Below, piece by piece: positions 23,640-35,063 of a DNA stretch of 64,000 nucleotides. The notes beneath the pieces are model-generated. The model saw only the letters and a list, made by a program, of their open reading frames with translations. It did not search any database and had not been told where the DNA came from. The stretch comes from Beverwykella pulmonaria (lineage: Eukaryota; Ascomycota; Dothideomycetes; Pleosporales; Melanommataceae), in NCBI GenBank assembly GCA_001599595.1, contig BCHH01000004.1, forward strand, positions 2,864,117 to 2,928,116. Reading direction: 5' to 3'. Made by a program: the position numbers and the translations under genes. The first letter of the stretch is position 1; each line of letters opens with the position of its first letter.

Positions 23640-25874
23640 TTGGCACAGCTCAACTTCATAACGACCATTGATTTTTGTTTCTCCCATACCTCAACATGCA
23701 CTTTAGTTCTTGGTCTGGGCCCTGTGCAGCATAGCCACCCGTACGTAGTACGTGAATTGCTCAATCACTCAAGGCGTACGTACGTACTGGACTTTTGAGT
23801 CGTAGTTGTCGTTTCGGGCGGCACAAATTCTGCACGTACTACGTCTATATGTGGAGCTATTGGGGCGGATTTTGTGCCTATTAAAGGAAGTTGTTTGACT
23901 ATTAGCGGTTGTTTGTGCCCGTTACAGTGGTGTTAGTGTAGCAATTCTAATGCAGTGTTCTCGTCAATTCCTGTGTAGCATGTGCTCTAGGGAAATTGTC
24001 AGCAACGTAGCTCCTATGCTAATAAATTATGACATGTTAAGAATAATATATTGAATATTTAGTTTACAATACGTGCTTGGAAGTCGGACTCTGCACCTCC
24101 ACACGGCTAAGCCTGGGAGCCTAGAGCGTTCAAAGAATGCTTTTAGAGCCAGTGCAGAGACGTATAGTGGGTTGTAGTTGCTCGCAGCACTGGAGATGTC
24201 ACCGGGGTGAGCTGGTGAAAATTTTCACGCACCATGATCAACACACCGTACGCACCCACAACAGTTAGAAACAGTTCGAAATCTGCTTAAAGTACAATGA
24301 ACACCTAACCGCCTACGACGATCGAATACCACACGCAGAAGTCGACCCTCGCGCGCCTGCACCTCCGCACACGGACGAAACAGCGACTTGGACGGACCTC
24401 TCGCTAGACGAACCTCTCACCACCCCTCACCTTCACGTACACACTCCATCGGATAGCCACGTTCGTATGACGTGGATTCGTCAGATTGGGACCCTAGGGT
24501 AACGACACCCAGAGCAGCATTTATGTCCCACGCAGTCTAGAAGAGGAGGAGGGTCCTACAGGACGAGTAGTCATGTTGCAACGGCAGTCAGAAATAATGT
24601 CGCAACGGCGGGTGCTGGGGTGAACAGTAGGCGCGTGAGCCTACACCAACAGAGCGCAATGAGAGGGAGAGGGAGAGGGAGGAGCGAGGACAGACACATG
24701 CGGACAACTACAGGTAGGTACACAGGGACTCAAACTCTCAAGGAAAGCGTTCACCACTAGGAGGGTATGTGTAACAAGACGGGCGGGCAGGGCCGGGCAG
24801 GGCCGGGCAGGTAGATAGCAGAGGCCGCCCAGGTCTAGTCTTCACTCGCCTAAGTCGCGCGTATGGAACAACGGAGGATAGATGTTTTCCCCCAATACCA
24901 GTACCTGGTATCAAGCCCAGTCTGGGGTTTTTTTTTCATATAGTGTAAATAGCGGCATGATTCCACATAGTCTAGTTAACGCTGAATCGAACGGTGCAAA
25001 GATCGAATAATAATATTAATAATATATTTTATGAGAAGATTCAGTCGTTGCACCACTGAGCCTATTTCTATCGGCTATAATAACACTCCTCCCTTTACTA
25101 ACAGTCAAATGAGGCTGATGGGATGCAGTACCCTCTTGGGAAGTAGGTGCGGACGATAGGGGTGACATGGGCGCAGGATGTTTACCTAGACGCTTCAAAG
25201 CGGTTGAGTCATATGGCAACACCTGTTGGCGGAAGAAGACCTCGGCTGGGAGGTTGCATTGCAACGCGTAGGGCATACAAAATGATGCATCACACAGACG
25301 GCGACAGCAGGGTGGGTGTGTTTTGAAACATCACAGTACAGTATCTTGATGAAAATTATTTGTGCGAGCTTTCTGCAACACCAACAATAGAACAGTGTAT
25401 GCCGTATACGCTTACAGTTATAGCCTCACTTACAGTACGGCTATACAAAATTTTCTCAACGCATGGCGTACAAAGGACGTACGGCACTGTAATGTACGAT
25501 CATCGTACGGACGGATCCCCACGCTGACGTTACATCACTCGGCCAGCAGGATTACTGAGAGCTGCTTGATGTATATTGCTTTTTTTACATCCGGCGCTGT
25601 GAACGATGAATGCAGAGCGTGATTGTATCGCTATACAGGGTCACTGTAAGAGTGTGCGTCGGCGAAGCACCTGTCGACCAGGTCAACTCACAATGACTCT
25701 GGTATATGAACTAGAACATATCGGCTCTTTCAATCACTATCATCTTTCCAGCCGTGTAGTATATGATCTTCACAGAAGTCTGGATACACTTTCCAAAGGA
25801 AAAGTGTGTACAAACCTTTGTCTTAGCACTGCACGCAACAGAGTCGCTCTCTTTCAGCGCATTATCCTCGCATC
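23640..25874. other. Divergent spacer, gene-free, with G-rich and GA-rich tracts
   Basis: No coding frame is credible. Short CGTACGTACGTAC palindromic runs lie near 23778, a GA tract at about 24661-24685, and six GGG runs in 24781-24811. The middle (24230-24840) is clearly more GC-rich than the AT-rich flanks at 24000-24070 and 25000-25030. Confidence 0.5.
24781..24811 (+). repeat. G-rich tandem repeat with quadruplex potential
   Basis: Three repeats of a GGGCAGGGCC-type unit place at least six GGG runs within 31 bp, which fits the G3+N1-7 quadruplex rule. The function is unknown. Confidence 0.6.
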
Positions 25875-28800
25875 ATGCCTTCTTTTGCGTTGTGCATCGT
25901 ATCTCTGCTAAACCTTTTGCAACTACCTCCAGTTCACGCTCAAGATACTCCACTTCCAGGACCTCAGTCATACCAGAATGTCGGAAATGAGGTATGTAAT
26001 TCCTACATACAACGCGGCTTTACTGATTTTGTATTCTTTTAGAAGCATTGGGTTTACCGGCAAACTAACAATGCTGACCCAGTCACATACACTGTCATAA
26101 CGCTGAATCCGAGGCCTACTATGTACTGGAATTGCTACTATATGCCCGGAATCTGCACAAATGTTCGAACAAAACAAACAGATGCGTTACGCGAATATGT
26201 TGTGGACATTGAAGGGCCTTTTGGGGACTTCAAAAATGGACGCTCAGACGCTCGAAGAAGCATGGCCGGATGTGCTGATACCTGGCTCACAGAGGCCAAC
26301 AGAAGATGTCCACAACTGAACCAAGCACAGCAATATTATCACCCTGTGGATGGCTTTCTCCCCGCGGTTCTTGCAAAAAGGGAAAACAACGTGTACGTAA
26401 CCACCGTGTATACGCGACCTTTTGTGAGAATGTGCTGAGGCAAATTGTACTTACACCCCCCCTGGATGAGTTTTGCTGACATGTACCTCTACCTTTAGGG
26501 CTGTCGCGGCGAACAACTGGAAGATCCTGCAGGGTGCTCCCAATGGTTTCTATGAAGATGGAAGGCCAAAGTATAAAAAGAGCGGAGTTCAGTTCAGTTG
26601 CGACGAGTTCCCGCCAGCTTCGTAGGTACTCGCCACTAGATCTGCAATCCCTAAAGTGCTAAAATATATTTAGGTGGATCCAAGGTGGTCAGGGAGCATC
26701 AACCTACTGTGCGCCGATGAGGGTTTACATGCAAGGTAATAGAAAATGCACGTGGAACAATGGCGAACAGGACTGGCAAGCCTCTCTCTTGAGCATGTTC
26801 GCGGTAATTAGTTTCTTTCAAGACTACATGGTCTAGGCCTAACGAGAATTAGAGTAAACTGCGCAGCTATGCCAACAAGCACCTGATAGGAGAAGATAAT
26901 GATCCTCTTACGGCTAGTCTCTTTGTTTTTGACTTTGGACTTGAAGATGCCGACAATGGACAAGCAGGCCGGTTTACCATTAATGGGCGAGATTCTTCAA
27001 AGCACCCTAACAAGAGATTCACTAATGATACTGCTGGCTGGTTTGCATTGGATGTTAACTCTGGTAAGGTCCGTGCAGAGCCGTTAGCAGAAAGGCAGCA
27101 GCAAATTCCCGCCAACGACTCGATACTAGTCCAACAAGACCCTTCCGGAGGAGACATGCTCCCAACAAGGCTTGAAATCATTGAGCAGTATATCCTGAAT
27201 CAAGTAAATTCGACTACCACTTCATCTAATTCGGCTATCTCTTCATCCAAGAATTCGATAAATGTCAGCAACATGCGATCGAAGAGGGATGCACTATCAT
27301 GCTCATCAGGAAGCCCGTGTGCGGATGGAAGCTGCTGCAACAAGGTCAGTCTGCCTAAAATTCATTGACAATCATATGTGTTTACTGTTCATAGGACGGA
27401 AAATGTGGGTTCGGCCCCGAGCATTGTGGAGCAGGTATCTGCGTATCGCAATGTGAAGCAACGGCAACATGCGGCCGAGATAGCGAAGGCGGCAATAAGA
27501 AATGTGGCCTCAACATATGCTGTTCTTACTACGGTTGGTGTGGTACGACTAAGACGTATTGTGAAGATCCAGAGCCTCAATTTGGCAAAACTCCTTGCCA
27601 AAAAGACTTTGGCTTGTGTGAGATTATTCCTTCTCCATCTTGTAGTCCTGATGGAGGATCGAGTAGCGGTCGATCTATCGCATATTATCAGTCTTCGTAT
27701 GTGCCATCGCAGCTGTTGCGTACCCAATCTAATAGCTTGCAGGAATTCTCGCGACAGATTATGCAACCAGGATTTACCATACCAGATCAATACGAAGGGT
27801 CTCACTCATCTCCTCTTTGCCTTCCTGTATTTCGACCCCACCTCCTTCGAGGTTACATTCGCCAATTCTGGAGACCAATCACTTGTCCAACAATTTGTCG
27901 CTTTGAAGACTTCTACCCTCCAAACATGGGTAGCCGTCGGGGGATGGTCATTCAACGATCCTGGTCCGACACAGACCGCTTTCAGCAATATGGTATCCAC
28001 TGCAGCAAACCGTGGAAAATTCATTTCCTCTCTTGTTCGCTTCATGGAAAGATACGATTTCCAAGGCGCTGACATCGACTGGGAGTACCCTTCAGCTAAG
28101 AAAAGAGGTGGCAAGGATTCTGATGCAGCGAACCTGGTACTTTTAATGAAGGAATTACGAGCCCCATTTGGTATGAAGTACGGCCTGTCCATAGTCCTGG
28201 CGCCTGACTACAGCTATCTCTCTGGATCCGATCCCAAGGCCATGGAGCCCTACGTTGACTGGTTTGGGTTTATGTCATATGATCTCCACGGCGCCTGGGA
28301 TGAGAATGTTCCAGCTTTAGGTAAGAAAGTCAGGCCACAAACCAACATATCCGAGATCAATACTGGCTTAACCCCTCTGTGGTTTGCGGGTATTAATCCC
28401 GCTAAGGTGAACCTTGGTCTTGCTTACTATGGACGAACTTTTACGCTTTCTAATACTGGGTGCTCTAATGTCGACTGTAGCTTTTCTGTCGCGGGAACAT
28501 CAGGCAAATGCACCAACTTCAGTGGTGTTCTTTCTAATCTTGAAATTCAGGATTTAATCCAAGAGAAGGGGTTGATTCCTCAACTGCTCTCTGACGCAGC
28601 CGTGAAACAGGTTGTCTATAATGGCAATCAATGGGTAGGATTTGATGATGAAGAGACCTTTGCTTCAAAGCGTAGGTTTGCAAACAGTTTGTGTCTTGGA
28701 GGAACAAGTAAGTCCTATATGTCTTTAACGCTACTTTTTTGACCGCTTCAAAGTGATATGGAGTATCGATTTCGGCAGTGTTGGGAGCGGTACTAGTAGC

Positions 28801-30444
28801 GGAAACTCGGACGATACCATAGGAGGCAACTCAAGCCACCTTAGCCCAGATCAGGCAACTGTTATTCCACTCCAAGCGACAACTGTCCCACGAGGCTCGA
28901 CATTGACCGTGTCGAGCGAAGTTGCAGCTGAGGCATCGAGCCACCCGTACAATGGTAACCAGAACACGCCGAAAGGACCAGGAGCTTCGCGATGCGGTGT
29001 ATGCGATTTGCAACGGCTCGTAAGCTCGACATGTTGCGGATGGGGCGGTAGCCTAGGGAACCCTATCGAGATCCCAGCAAATATTCCGCTGCCCGCACCT
29101 CTCATCCTCCCTACCGGATTCACACCAAACCAACCTTTCCACAACGCCTCCGGATGGTCATACAACGGCAATGGTTCTCTAACCAGAGCTTTGACGATAC
29201 CAAAAGGCTTCATGTTCAATCAGACATTCATACTCCCAGCCGGTTTTCCTTTGGGAGGTGAAGAGCCAAGCGTGAATAACAACAATCAACCGGATGATGG
29301 TAACGATAGCCCAACAGTTTATATCGACTCCAGTATATGGAAGGTTGATGACCCAGAAGTACAATGCTGGTTCCCGTGCGTCTTTATACTACCGCCACTT
29401 CCGGTGACGATGACGTACACTCCTCCACCGGTCACCTTTGCAACGGTAGGATTCTCTACAGTTATACAACCACCCGTTATCACGAATCCAAGTTTCAACT
29501 TTCCCGATTTTTCAGTGAACATCAACTTCCCGAGCGGGAAGCGACATAAGCATTGATTAAGAGGAATCCACATCCAGGGTATCCACATCCACATTCCTGG
29601 CATCGGCGACCATACCATCTATCCTCCGCTAGGCCCACCTCCCTTGGACCTCGAAATACCTGAGATTATTATTAACAATCGAGGACCTCCCGGGCCGACA
29701 AGCGCACCTGTTGCTGGCTCACCGGAGAACCCAGATCCAGAGGATCCAGATGACCCAGATGACCCAGACAACCCGGATTTTTCCTGTCCTTTGACACCCG
29801 GAGACACTGGCGACCCCCTCGAAGAGATGCCCCCAGCACCCTCAAAAACGGTCAGCAGGCCCCCCACAACTTTGACCCCTTCTTCAACCCTGCCGCCTCC
29901 TAATAATTTGCCCGGCAAGCCCCCTCTTCCAACACATGAGCCTAATTATGCTAACTATAAGCTCGAATGCTATAAATCCGGCTACATAGCGCCTGCGTCT
30001 GACGCTGTGAAAGGTTTCGAGGGATTCTGCCACGGTTTAATGCTGACATATGTCACCTATGAGAAGGGTCTCGTGCAGTGGTTCCACTACCCTGATACTA
30101 CTCCGAAATACAAATACTTCTGGGTAGTGAGTGCAGAAGTCACCGACAAGAACTGTTATCTCTTCATGGACGGTATTTACGGAAACTGCGGACAGCAGTT
30201 TCGCAATATTCTGAATGGTTGTCGTAATAATGATGGTACTCATCTTGGTGGCATGTGAGTTTGTTCCCATAATCCCTTGAGCTTGAGAGGGAGAGCAAGG
30301 AATGTTTCATTTCTCACGATATGACGCGTAAGCTAACCAACGATATGCAGATTACAGAACAGCTGTGCGAAGGTGCGTTTGGATCCACAGGAGAATTTTG
30401 CAGGAAATCCCGGGTTCCCACCACAAAATTTGGGCATGTTTTGA
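25875..30444 (+). CDS. Secreted NucA/NucB-like nuclease - CBM18 - GH18 chitinase fusion, internal TGA
   Basis: Nine exons: 25875-25991, 26043-26392, 26499-26621, 26674-26803, 26853-27344, 27395-27696, 27743-28707, 28754-30254 (containing a TGA at 29554) and 30351-30444. The signal peptide ends near residue 22. Residues about 40-330 resemble NucA/NucB deoxyribonucleases, with CDEFPPASWIQGGQGAS near 190. Then come two CBM18 modules (about 388-475, CCSYYGWCGTTKTYC in the second) and GH18 (about 495-826, catalytic DIDWEYP near 615). The long tail has Pro/Asp repeats (29740-29790) and a Cys-containing end domain typical of large fungal class V chitinases. Where such proteins usually carry LysM, this one carries the nuclease-like part. 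The TGA either truncates the product to 1093 aa or lies in a 63-nt in-frame intron (29515-29577, weak GTGAAC donor). Confidence 0.85.
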
Positions 30445-31047
30445 GATTGCACCTCTTTTTTATGATCTTCATTATCAAGGGGCGGGAAAGTCATCCGAAG
30501 CCTTGCTACCCATTTCGGGGGAGCATATCGTGTAACTAAAGCAACCTGACTATTCGCTTCCCTGGGTTGAAACTTGATTTTGGACACGTTGACCTGGCAG
30601 GTGGAGGCAACTTATCAATCAATGCGGTTGTGCATGGCATTTTCGCGTTACTACAACACCAAAAAATCGTCAGTATAGGCTTCTTGTAGAGGCAATTACA
30701 GTCTCACTTTCTTTGCTGGGTTTATCTCCATTGTCAGGGCAATTTAGTCGTTGACATAAATAGATTCATCAAATGTACGATCCTTGGCCAGAAATCAGGT
30801 GTGAGTGGGAATAACACGATGCGCGTCAATACTAACTCTAATTTATGAATATAATAGATTAAAATGCAAACAGGTATTTTCTCTTGGTACTTTGCATTAC
30901 GTCAACTATAGCTGAACGCTGCGGACACCGCTTATTGCTTACTTCTTGATGAGAAATCAAATTGTTTTCAAAGCAATGAACATTCAATAAACTCTAATAA
31001 AATATATATAAAGGAATTTGTGTGATAAGGAGGCGGTGGGGAGGTTG
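30445..31047. other. Intergenic, AT-rich, between convergent genes
   Basis: No coding frame or repeat is seen. AT content is high from 30640 to 31020. Confidence 0.55.
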
Positions 31048-34000
31048 TCAAGAGTGTAAAGTTGTGGTGGCTATGGACCGCAAGAGCTTGACGATAGCCT
31101 CATGCCCCCACCTGGCGGCCTGCGACAGCGGCGCCTGGCCGTTCTCATCCTTCGAGTCGACCTCGACCTTACCCGTGTCCAGAAGCAGCTTGAAGATAGC
31201 CTCGTGCCCCCTCTCGGCGGCCTGCCACAGCGGCGTCCGACTGGACTCATCTTTCGAGTCAACCTCGACCTTGCCCGTGCCCAGCAGCAACTTGATGATA
31301 GCCTCATGCCCACTCCTGGCGGCCTGCCACAGCGGCGTCCGACCGAACTCATCCTTCGAGTCGACCTCGACCTTTCTCGTGTCCAGGAGCAGCTTGACGA
31401 TAGTCTCGTGCCCACTCCTGGCGGCCCACGACAGCGGCGTCCGACCATATTTATCCTTCGAATCGCCTTCGACCTTGCCCGTATCTAGCAGCAGCTTGAC
31501 GATAGCCTCGTGCCCCATCTCGGCGGCCCACGACAGCGGCGTCCGACTGGACTCATCTTTCGAGTCAACTTCAACCTTGCCCGTGTCCAGGAGCAGCTTG
31601 ACGATAGCCTCGTGCCCCCCCTCGGCGGCCTGCGACAGCGGCGTCCAACTGGACTCATCCTTTGAGTCGACCTCGACCTTGCCCGTGTCCAGCAGCAGCT
31701 TGACGATAGCCTCGTGCCCCCCCTCGGCGGCCCACGACAGCGGCGTCTGACTGTATTTATCCTTCAAGTCGACCTCGACCTTGCCCGTGTCCAGCAGCAA
31801 CTTGACAATAGCCTCGTGCCCACTCCTGGCGGCCTGCGACAGCGGCGTCCGACCGTATTTATCCTTCGAGTCGACCTCGACCTTGCCTGTGTCCAGCAGC
31901 AGCTTGACGATAGCCTCGTGCCCCCACTCGGCGGCCCACGACAGTGGTGTCTGACCGTACTCATCCTTCGAGTTGACCTCAATTTTGGCACTTTGAAGTA
32001 TTACGGCAACTGATTCTGTAATACCAAAATACCCCGCTAAATGTAGCCCCGTCATTTGCCTTGAAAACTCTTGACTGTAGTTGGAATGCGAAAAGTAACG
32101 CCTGTGGGCTAGCATTGCTTGAGCTGCTGCTTCTACCTTCATCGTACAATGCAAAAATTCGAGGACTTTCGGATGTAGACTCGACGCTTGGCGGGCATGG
32201 TATCCCCAGTAGTGTGCAGCGTAGTCGTACAGCGGGTTGACTGATAACCGCTCCTCAAAGCTAGAATCTGTATGGCAAAATCCGCTTCCAAATACAGTAA
32301 ATGAGAGGTAGGTAACACAAATTACTGTGATGTCAAATTCTGCATTTGGAAACCATTCGTTTTGCGTCCTCTCGAAGTATTCTTGCGTGGTATAATGGAC
32401 CAAGCGGATGATTCTGCTCTCGTCGTCAACCATGACTAGTCCAGCACATACTGAAATAATATCCTCAATATCTGGTTTATTAGCCTCGTTAAACTCTGTT
32501 TGCCCGACTTTGACAGCAAGAGCATGCTGAAGCTCTAGAGTAGTTATTGGCCTCTTTGCACAAGTGATCCATGATAGAACTTCCTTAGCAAGCTCTTCTT
32601 CATCTGAGAGTTGTCCTTCAATTCGCTTCATAGCATCAGAGTATGCACGATCGTATGCTTCCGAGCCGGTGGGCAGTTTTTTCAGGGCATCTCGAATAGC
32701 CGTTGGTGCTCTTTTACCTTTCAGGGAATTGAGATGAAGTTGTGCAAGTAGAAACCTAGTAAAATTAGCAGGATTTTTAAGGAAAACTGCAAGAAACTAC
32801 GTACATGCCATCAATAGCTTTAATGATCTCAAAGCTAATTTCCTGCTGCAAATCCGGATCACGTCGGACAAAACGCGGCAGTTCATCAATATGTCTTTTC
32901 ACATACCTCTGCACGTCTTGCTTGTTGGCACGGATTTCCAATATTATGTCCCCTTTAAATCTCTCTGTGACATCTGGAATGAATCTTGATGTTGCAAAAA
33001 AATTCACTTCACACTTAGTTTGGAGTTCAGAAATGTATGAAAGTAAATTGGCTTGGCAGCCATCGTTGACTCCACATTCGTCGAGTGCATCGACAAGGAT
33101 GAAGACCCGTGAATATTCTGCAGCTACGGATTGAAGTACCTTTGAAATATCATCAATTGAAGGTCGAGCGTTCTTCGATTTACACTGGTTATAGAGGAAT
33201 TTAATATACTCTAGTAGAGATATCACGGTATATCACGTGAATATCACGTGCACCACATGATCTTGGATATCACGTGCACTGTGCGCTTAGTCACATGTCT
33301 CGATTAGTCATGGCTAGATATATATGCTCGTCGATTTCCATAGCTTCTAAATCAACTCAGTCCCTGATTTATCTCGTCCATATTACGTGACCGCGCACTG
33401 CGATAAGAGAAGATCTTCCTTGAGCCATCTGCTTCAGTAGGCTTGCAAGTAGATCTTCTAGAGTTTGTTCGATTTGCCGCCTGAAGTTGCAGTAGACGTA
33501 CGCAATGACAACGCTGGTTTCACCCTGGAAGCGTCTAAAGAGGTCATCCACCACAATTGATGTGAGAATTGTCTTCCCGGCTCCCGGAATGCCTGGGCAA
33601 AATAGCGTCTGCTTGTTGGTCTCTATCCAGCTTTTGAATTCTGCTGAATCTAGAAGCCATTGTCCCGTTCCGGCTTGGCGCTGCTTTCGGAAGTCGTTCT
33701 GTTGAGGAAAATAATCGACTGGAGTTAGCCAGTCAAGGATCGCCTGCTGTTCTTGATCTTCTTGGTATCGCACTAGTTTGGTGGTATCGTCTCCTGTTTG
33801 CCGTAAAGTAAAGGCATTTAGCAAAGTGATGTTGTCGTTAACGCGACCTCGAAGGTTACGGATATCCTCTGGCTCTAGAGATAGTCGCTTCCACGCCCTT
33901 TTCACCTTGCCGCCTATGCTCGTTTGCCGTGATTCCAACTCGGTGTACTTTCCCAATGTGCGCTCCAACTCGCTAAGAACATTCTGGCAGCCATCCCGGA

Positions 34001-34249
34001 TAGTTTGCAGGTCTGATTCCTCTTTTGGACTAAGGTCCCGTTCCGATGCGGCTACCTCGGCGCCTTGGAGGACAATTGAGAGGCTTCCGACTCTATGAAT
34101 AATATTAGCCATGGTCTGTCCTGTATTGTGGCTACTTACACGTCTAATGCACCTTTGAACTCGCTAGGAGCGCCTGCGAAGTCTTTCCTGATCTTATTGG
34201 CTAATTGGATCACCATGAGAAAGTCGCCGACACTGAATCCGAAGCTCAT
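31048..34249 (-). CDS. NACHT-type STAND protein with ankyrin repeats, split by a 185-bp insertion
   Basis: Exons 34249-34140, 34092-32805 (interrupted) and 32755-31048. The N-terminus [20 protein letters not shown] is the fungal STAND N-terminal domain. The NACHT-like NTPase has Walker A GIPGAGKT and Walker [11 protein letters not shown], followed by the winged-helix region and ten ankyrin repeats, nine of them nearly identical (34 aa each, 31070-32000). The family acts in fungal non-self recognition and regulated cell death. The element at 33221-33405 adds stop codons, so translation ends at about residue 277 just after the Walker A half. Deleting the element plus one AGAGA copy restores a continuous 971-codon frame across the joint ([15 protein letters not shown]). 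Introns of 47 and 49 nt have good splice sites. Confidence 0.86.
31070..32000 (-). repeat. Nine near-identical 102-bp ankyrin repeats
   Basis: Each 102-bp unit encodes a form of [34 protein letters not shown]. Differences concentrate at the positions after KD, after TPL and before GH, the ankyrin surface loop and first helix. The nucleotide identity between units is very high, which indicates recent unequal exchange or concerted evolution. Confidence 0.88.
33221..33405 (-). mobile_element. 185-bp non-coding element, copy 1, inside the NACHT gene
   Basis: Termini are TATC...GATA, with weakly similar ends (TATCACGG at one side, TATCGCAG read inward from the other). It is flanked by a perfect 5-bp duplication AGAGA (33216-33220 and 33406-33410). 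The interior has three CACGTG hexamers and a TATATAT box. An almost identical 185-bp copy in opposite orientation lies at 53251-53435. The size and 5-bp duplication suit a solo LTR, but the ends are not TG...CA, so a MITE with 5-bp duplications is the alternative. Confidence 0.85.
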
Positions 34250-35063
34250 TGCGGTTTTAATCCAGAGCTACTTTTAGAGATAGAGATAAAGAGATAGGAT
34301 GTTGTCGAAGCTGATCTCGAGCTTCAGCAGCTTCATTCAGTTGGGCGGGGCAATCAGCGTTCTGCAGCACGTAATAGGCTAATTTTGGCAAGGTGTCTGC
34401 CAAGATCTACGAGGTTTGTGTGTGTAAATATTCGTATACGAGCTCGAATATTCAGTAGGTTATGTGTATATATAGATTTTTTAGGTAATATTCGGTCGAT
34501 TAATGCTTACATGAGTGGAATGCCTTACCTGTAAGGGTATACATACGATCCCGCACGCGAAACCGCTTGGTGTTGATTATTCGTATCTTTTGGTAGCGGT
34601 GGCGGTGCGGAACTGCGCTCCTTACACTTAATGTGCTTAACTTTTTAGCAGATTTTAGCTTAGGTAGTAGGCCTGTAGATTACGTGCACGTAGGCGATGC
34701 GGAGTCCCACCTTAGTCTATATTTAACTCTTTTTGCTAGGCGGCACTATTGTCAATCCAACAAGGAATGGGGACGAGACGCCGAACGTTGGCGGGAGAAG
34801 CAGTTTCGCTGGCAACCTAGGTAGAGTCGAGACTTTTGGTTGGATAGAAATCAATATACACGTCAACGAAGCTGAAGATTTCGAGTGGTAGTGATGAGAT
34901 ATGAGGAAAATGAACCAGAGATGTCTATAACTCGAATTGAGAGTAGGGAACCTTCGGAAATGGGACTGCAAGACCGAGAAATCCGCCGTTCTATCTGTTC
35001 AAGCTACAAAAAAACATGGGGTATCTAACGCCTTCTGATGCAAACATACCCCTAACACTCCCA
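34250..35063. other. Intergenic, upstream of the NACHT gene
   Basis: No gene is recognised. Short repeated AATATTCG-like words occur between 34420 and 34500. Confidence 0.5.

Noticed and set aside
22233..25874. Possible CRISPR, tRNA or rRNA features in gene-poor spacers
   Set aside because: No regularly spaced repeats, cloverleaf with a B-box-like GTTCRANNC in proper context, or rRNA-like blocks were recognised on reading; a tRNAscan or Rfam search would be decisive.
31102..31750. Plus-strand repetitive frames over the ankyrin array
   Set aside because: They are periodic because the antisense ankyrin repeats are periodic; the minus-strand frame carries the ankyrin consensus.
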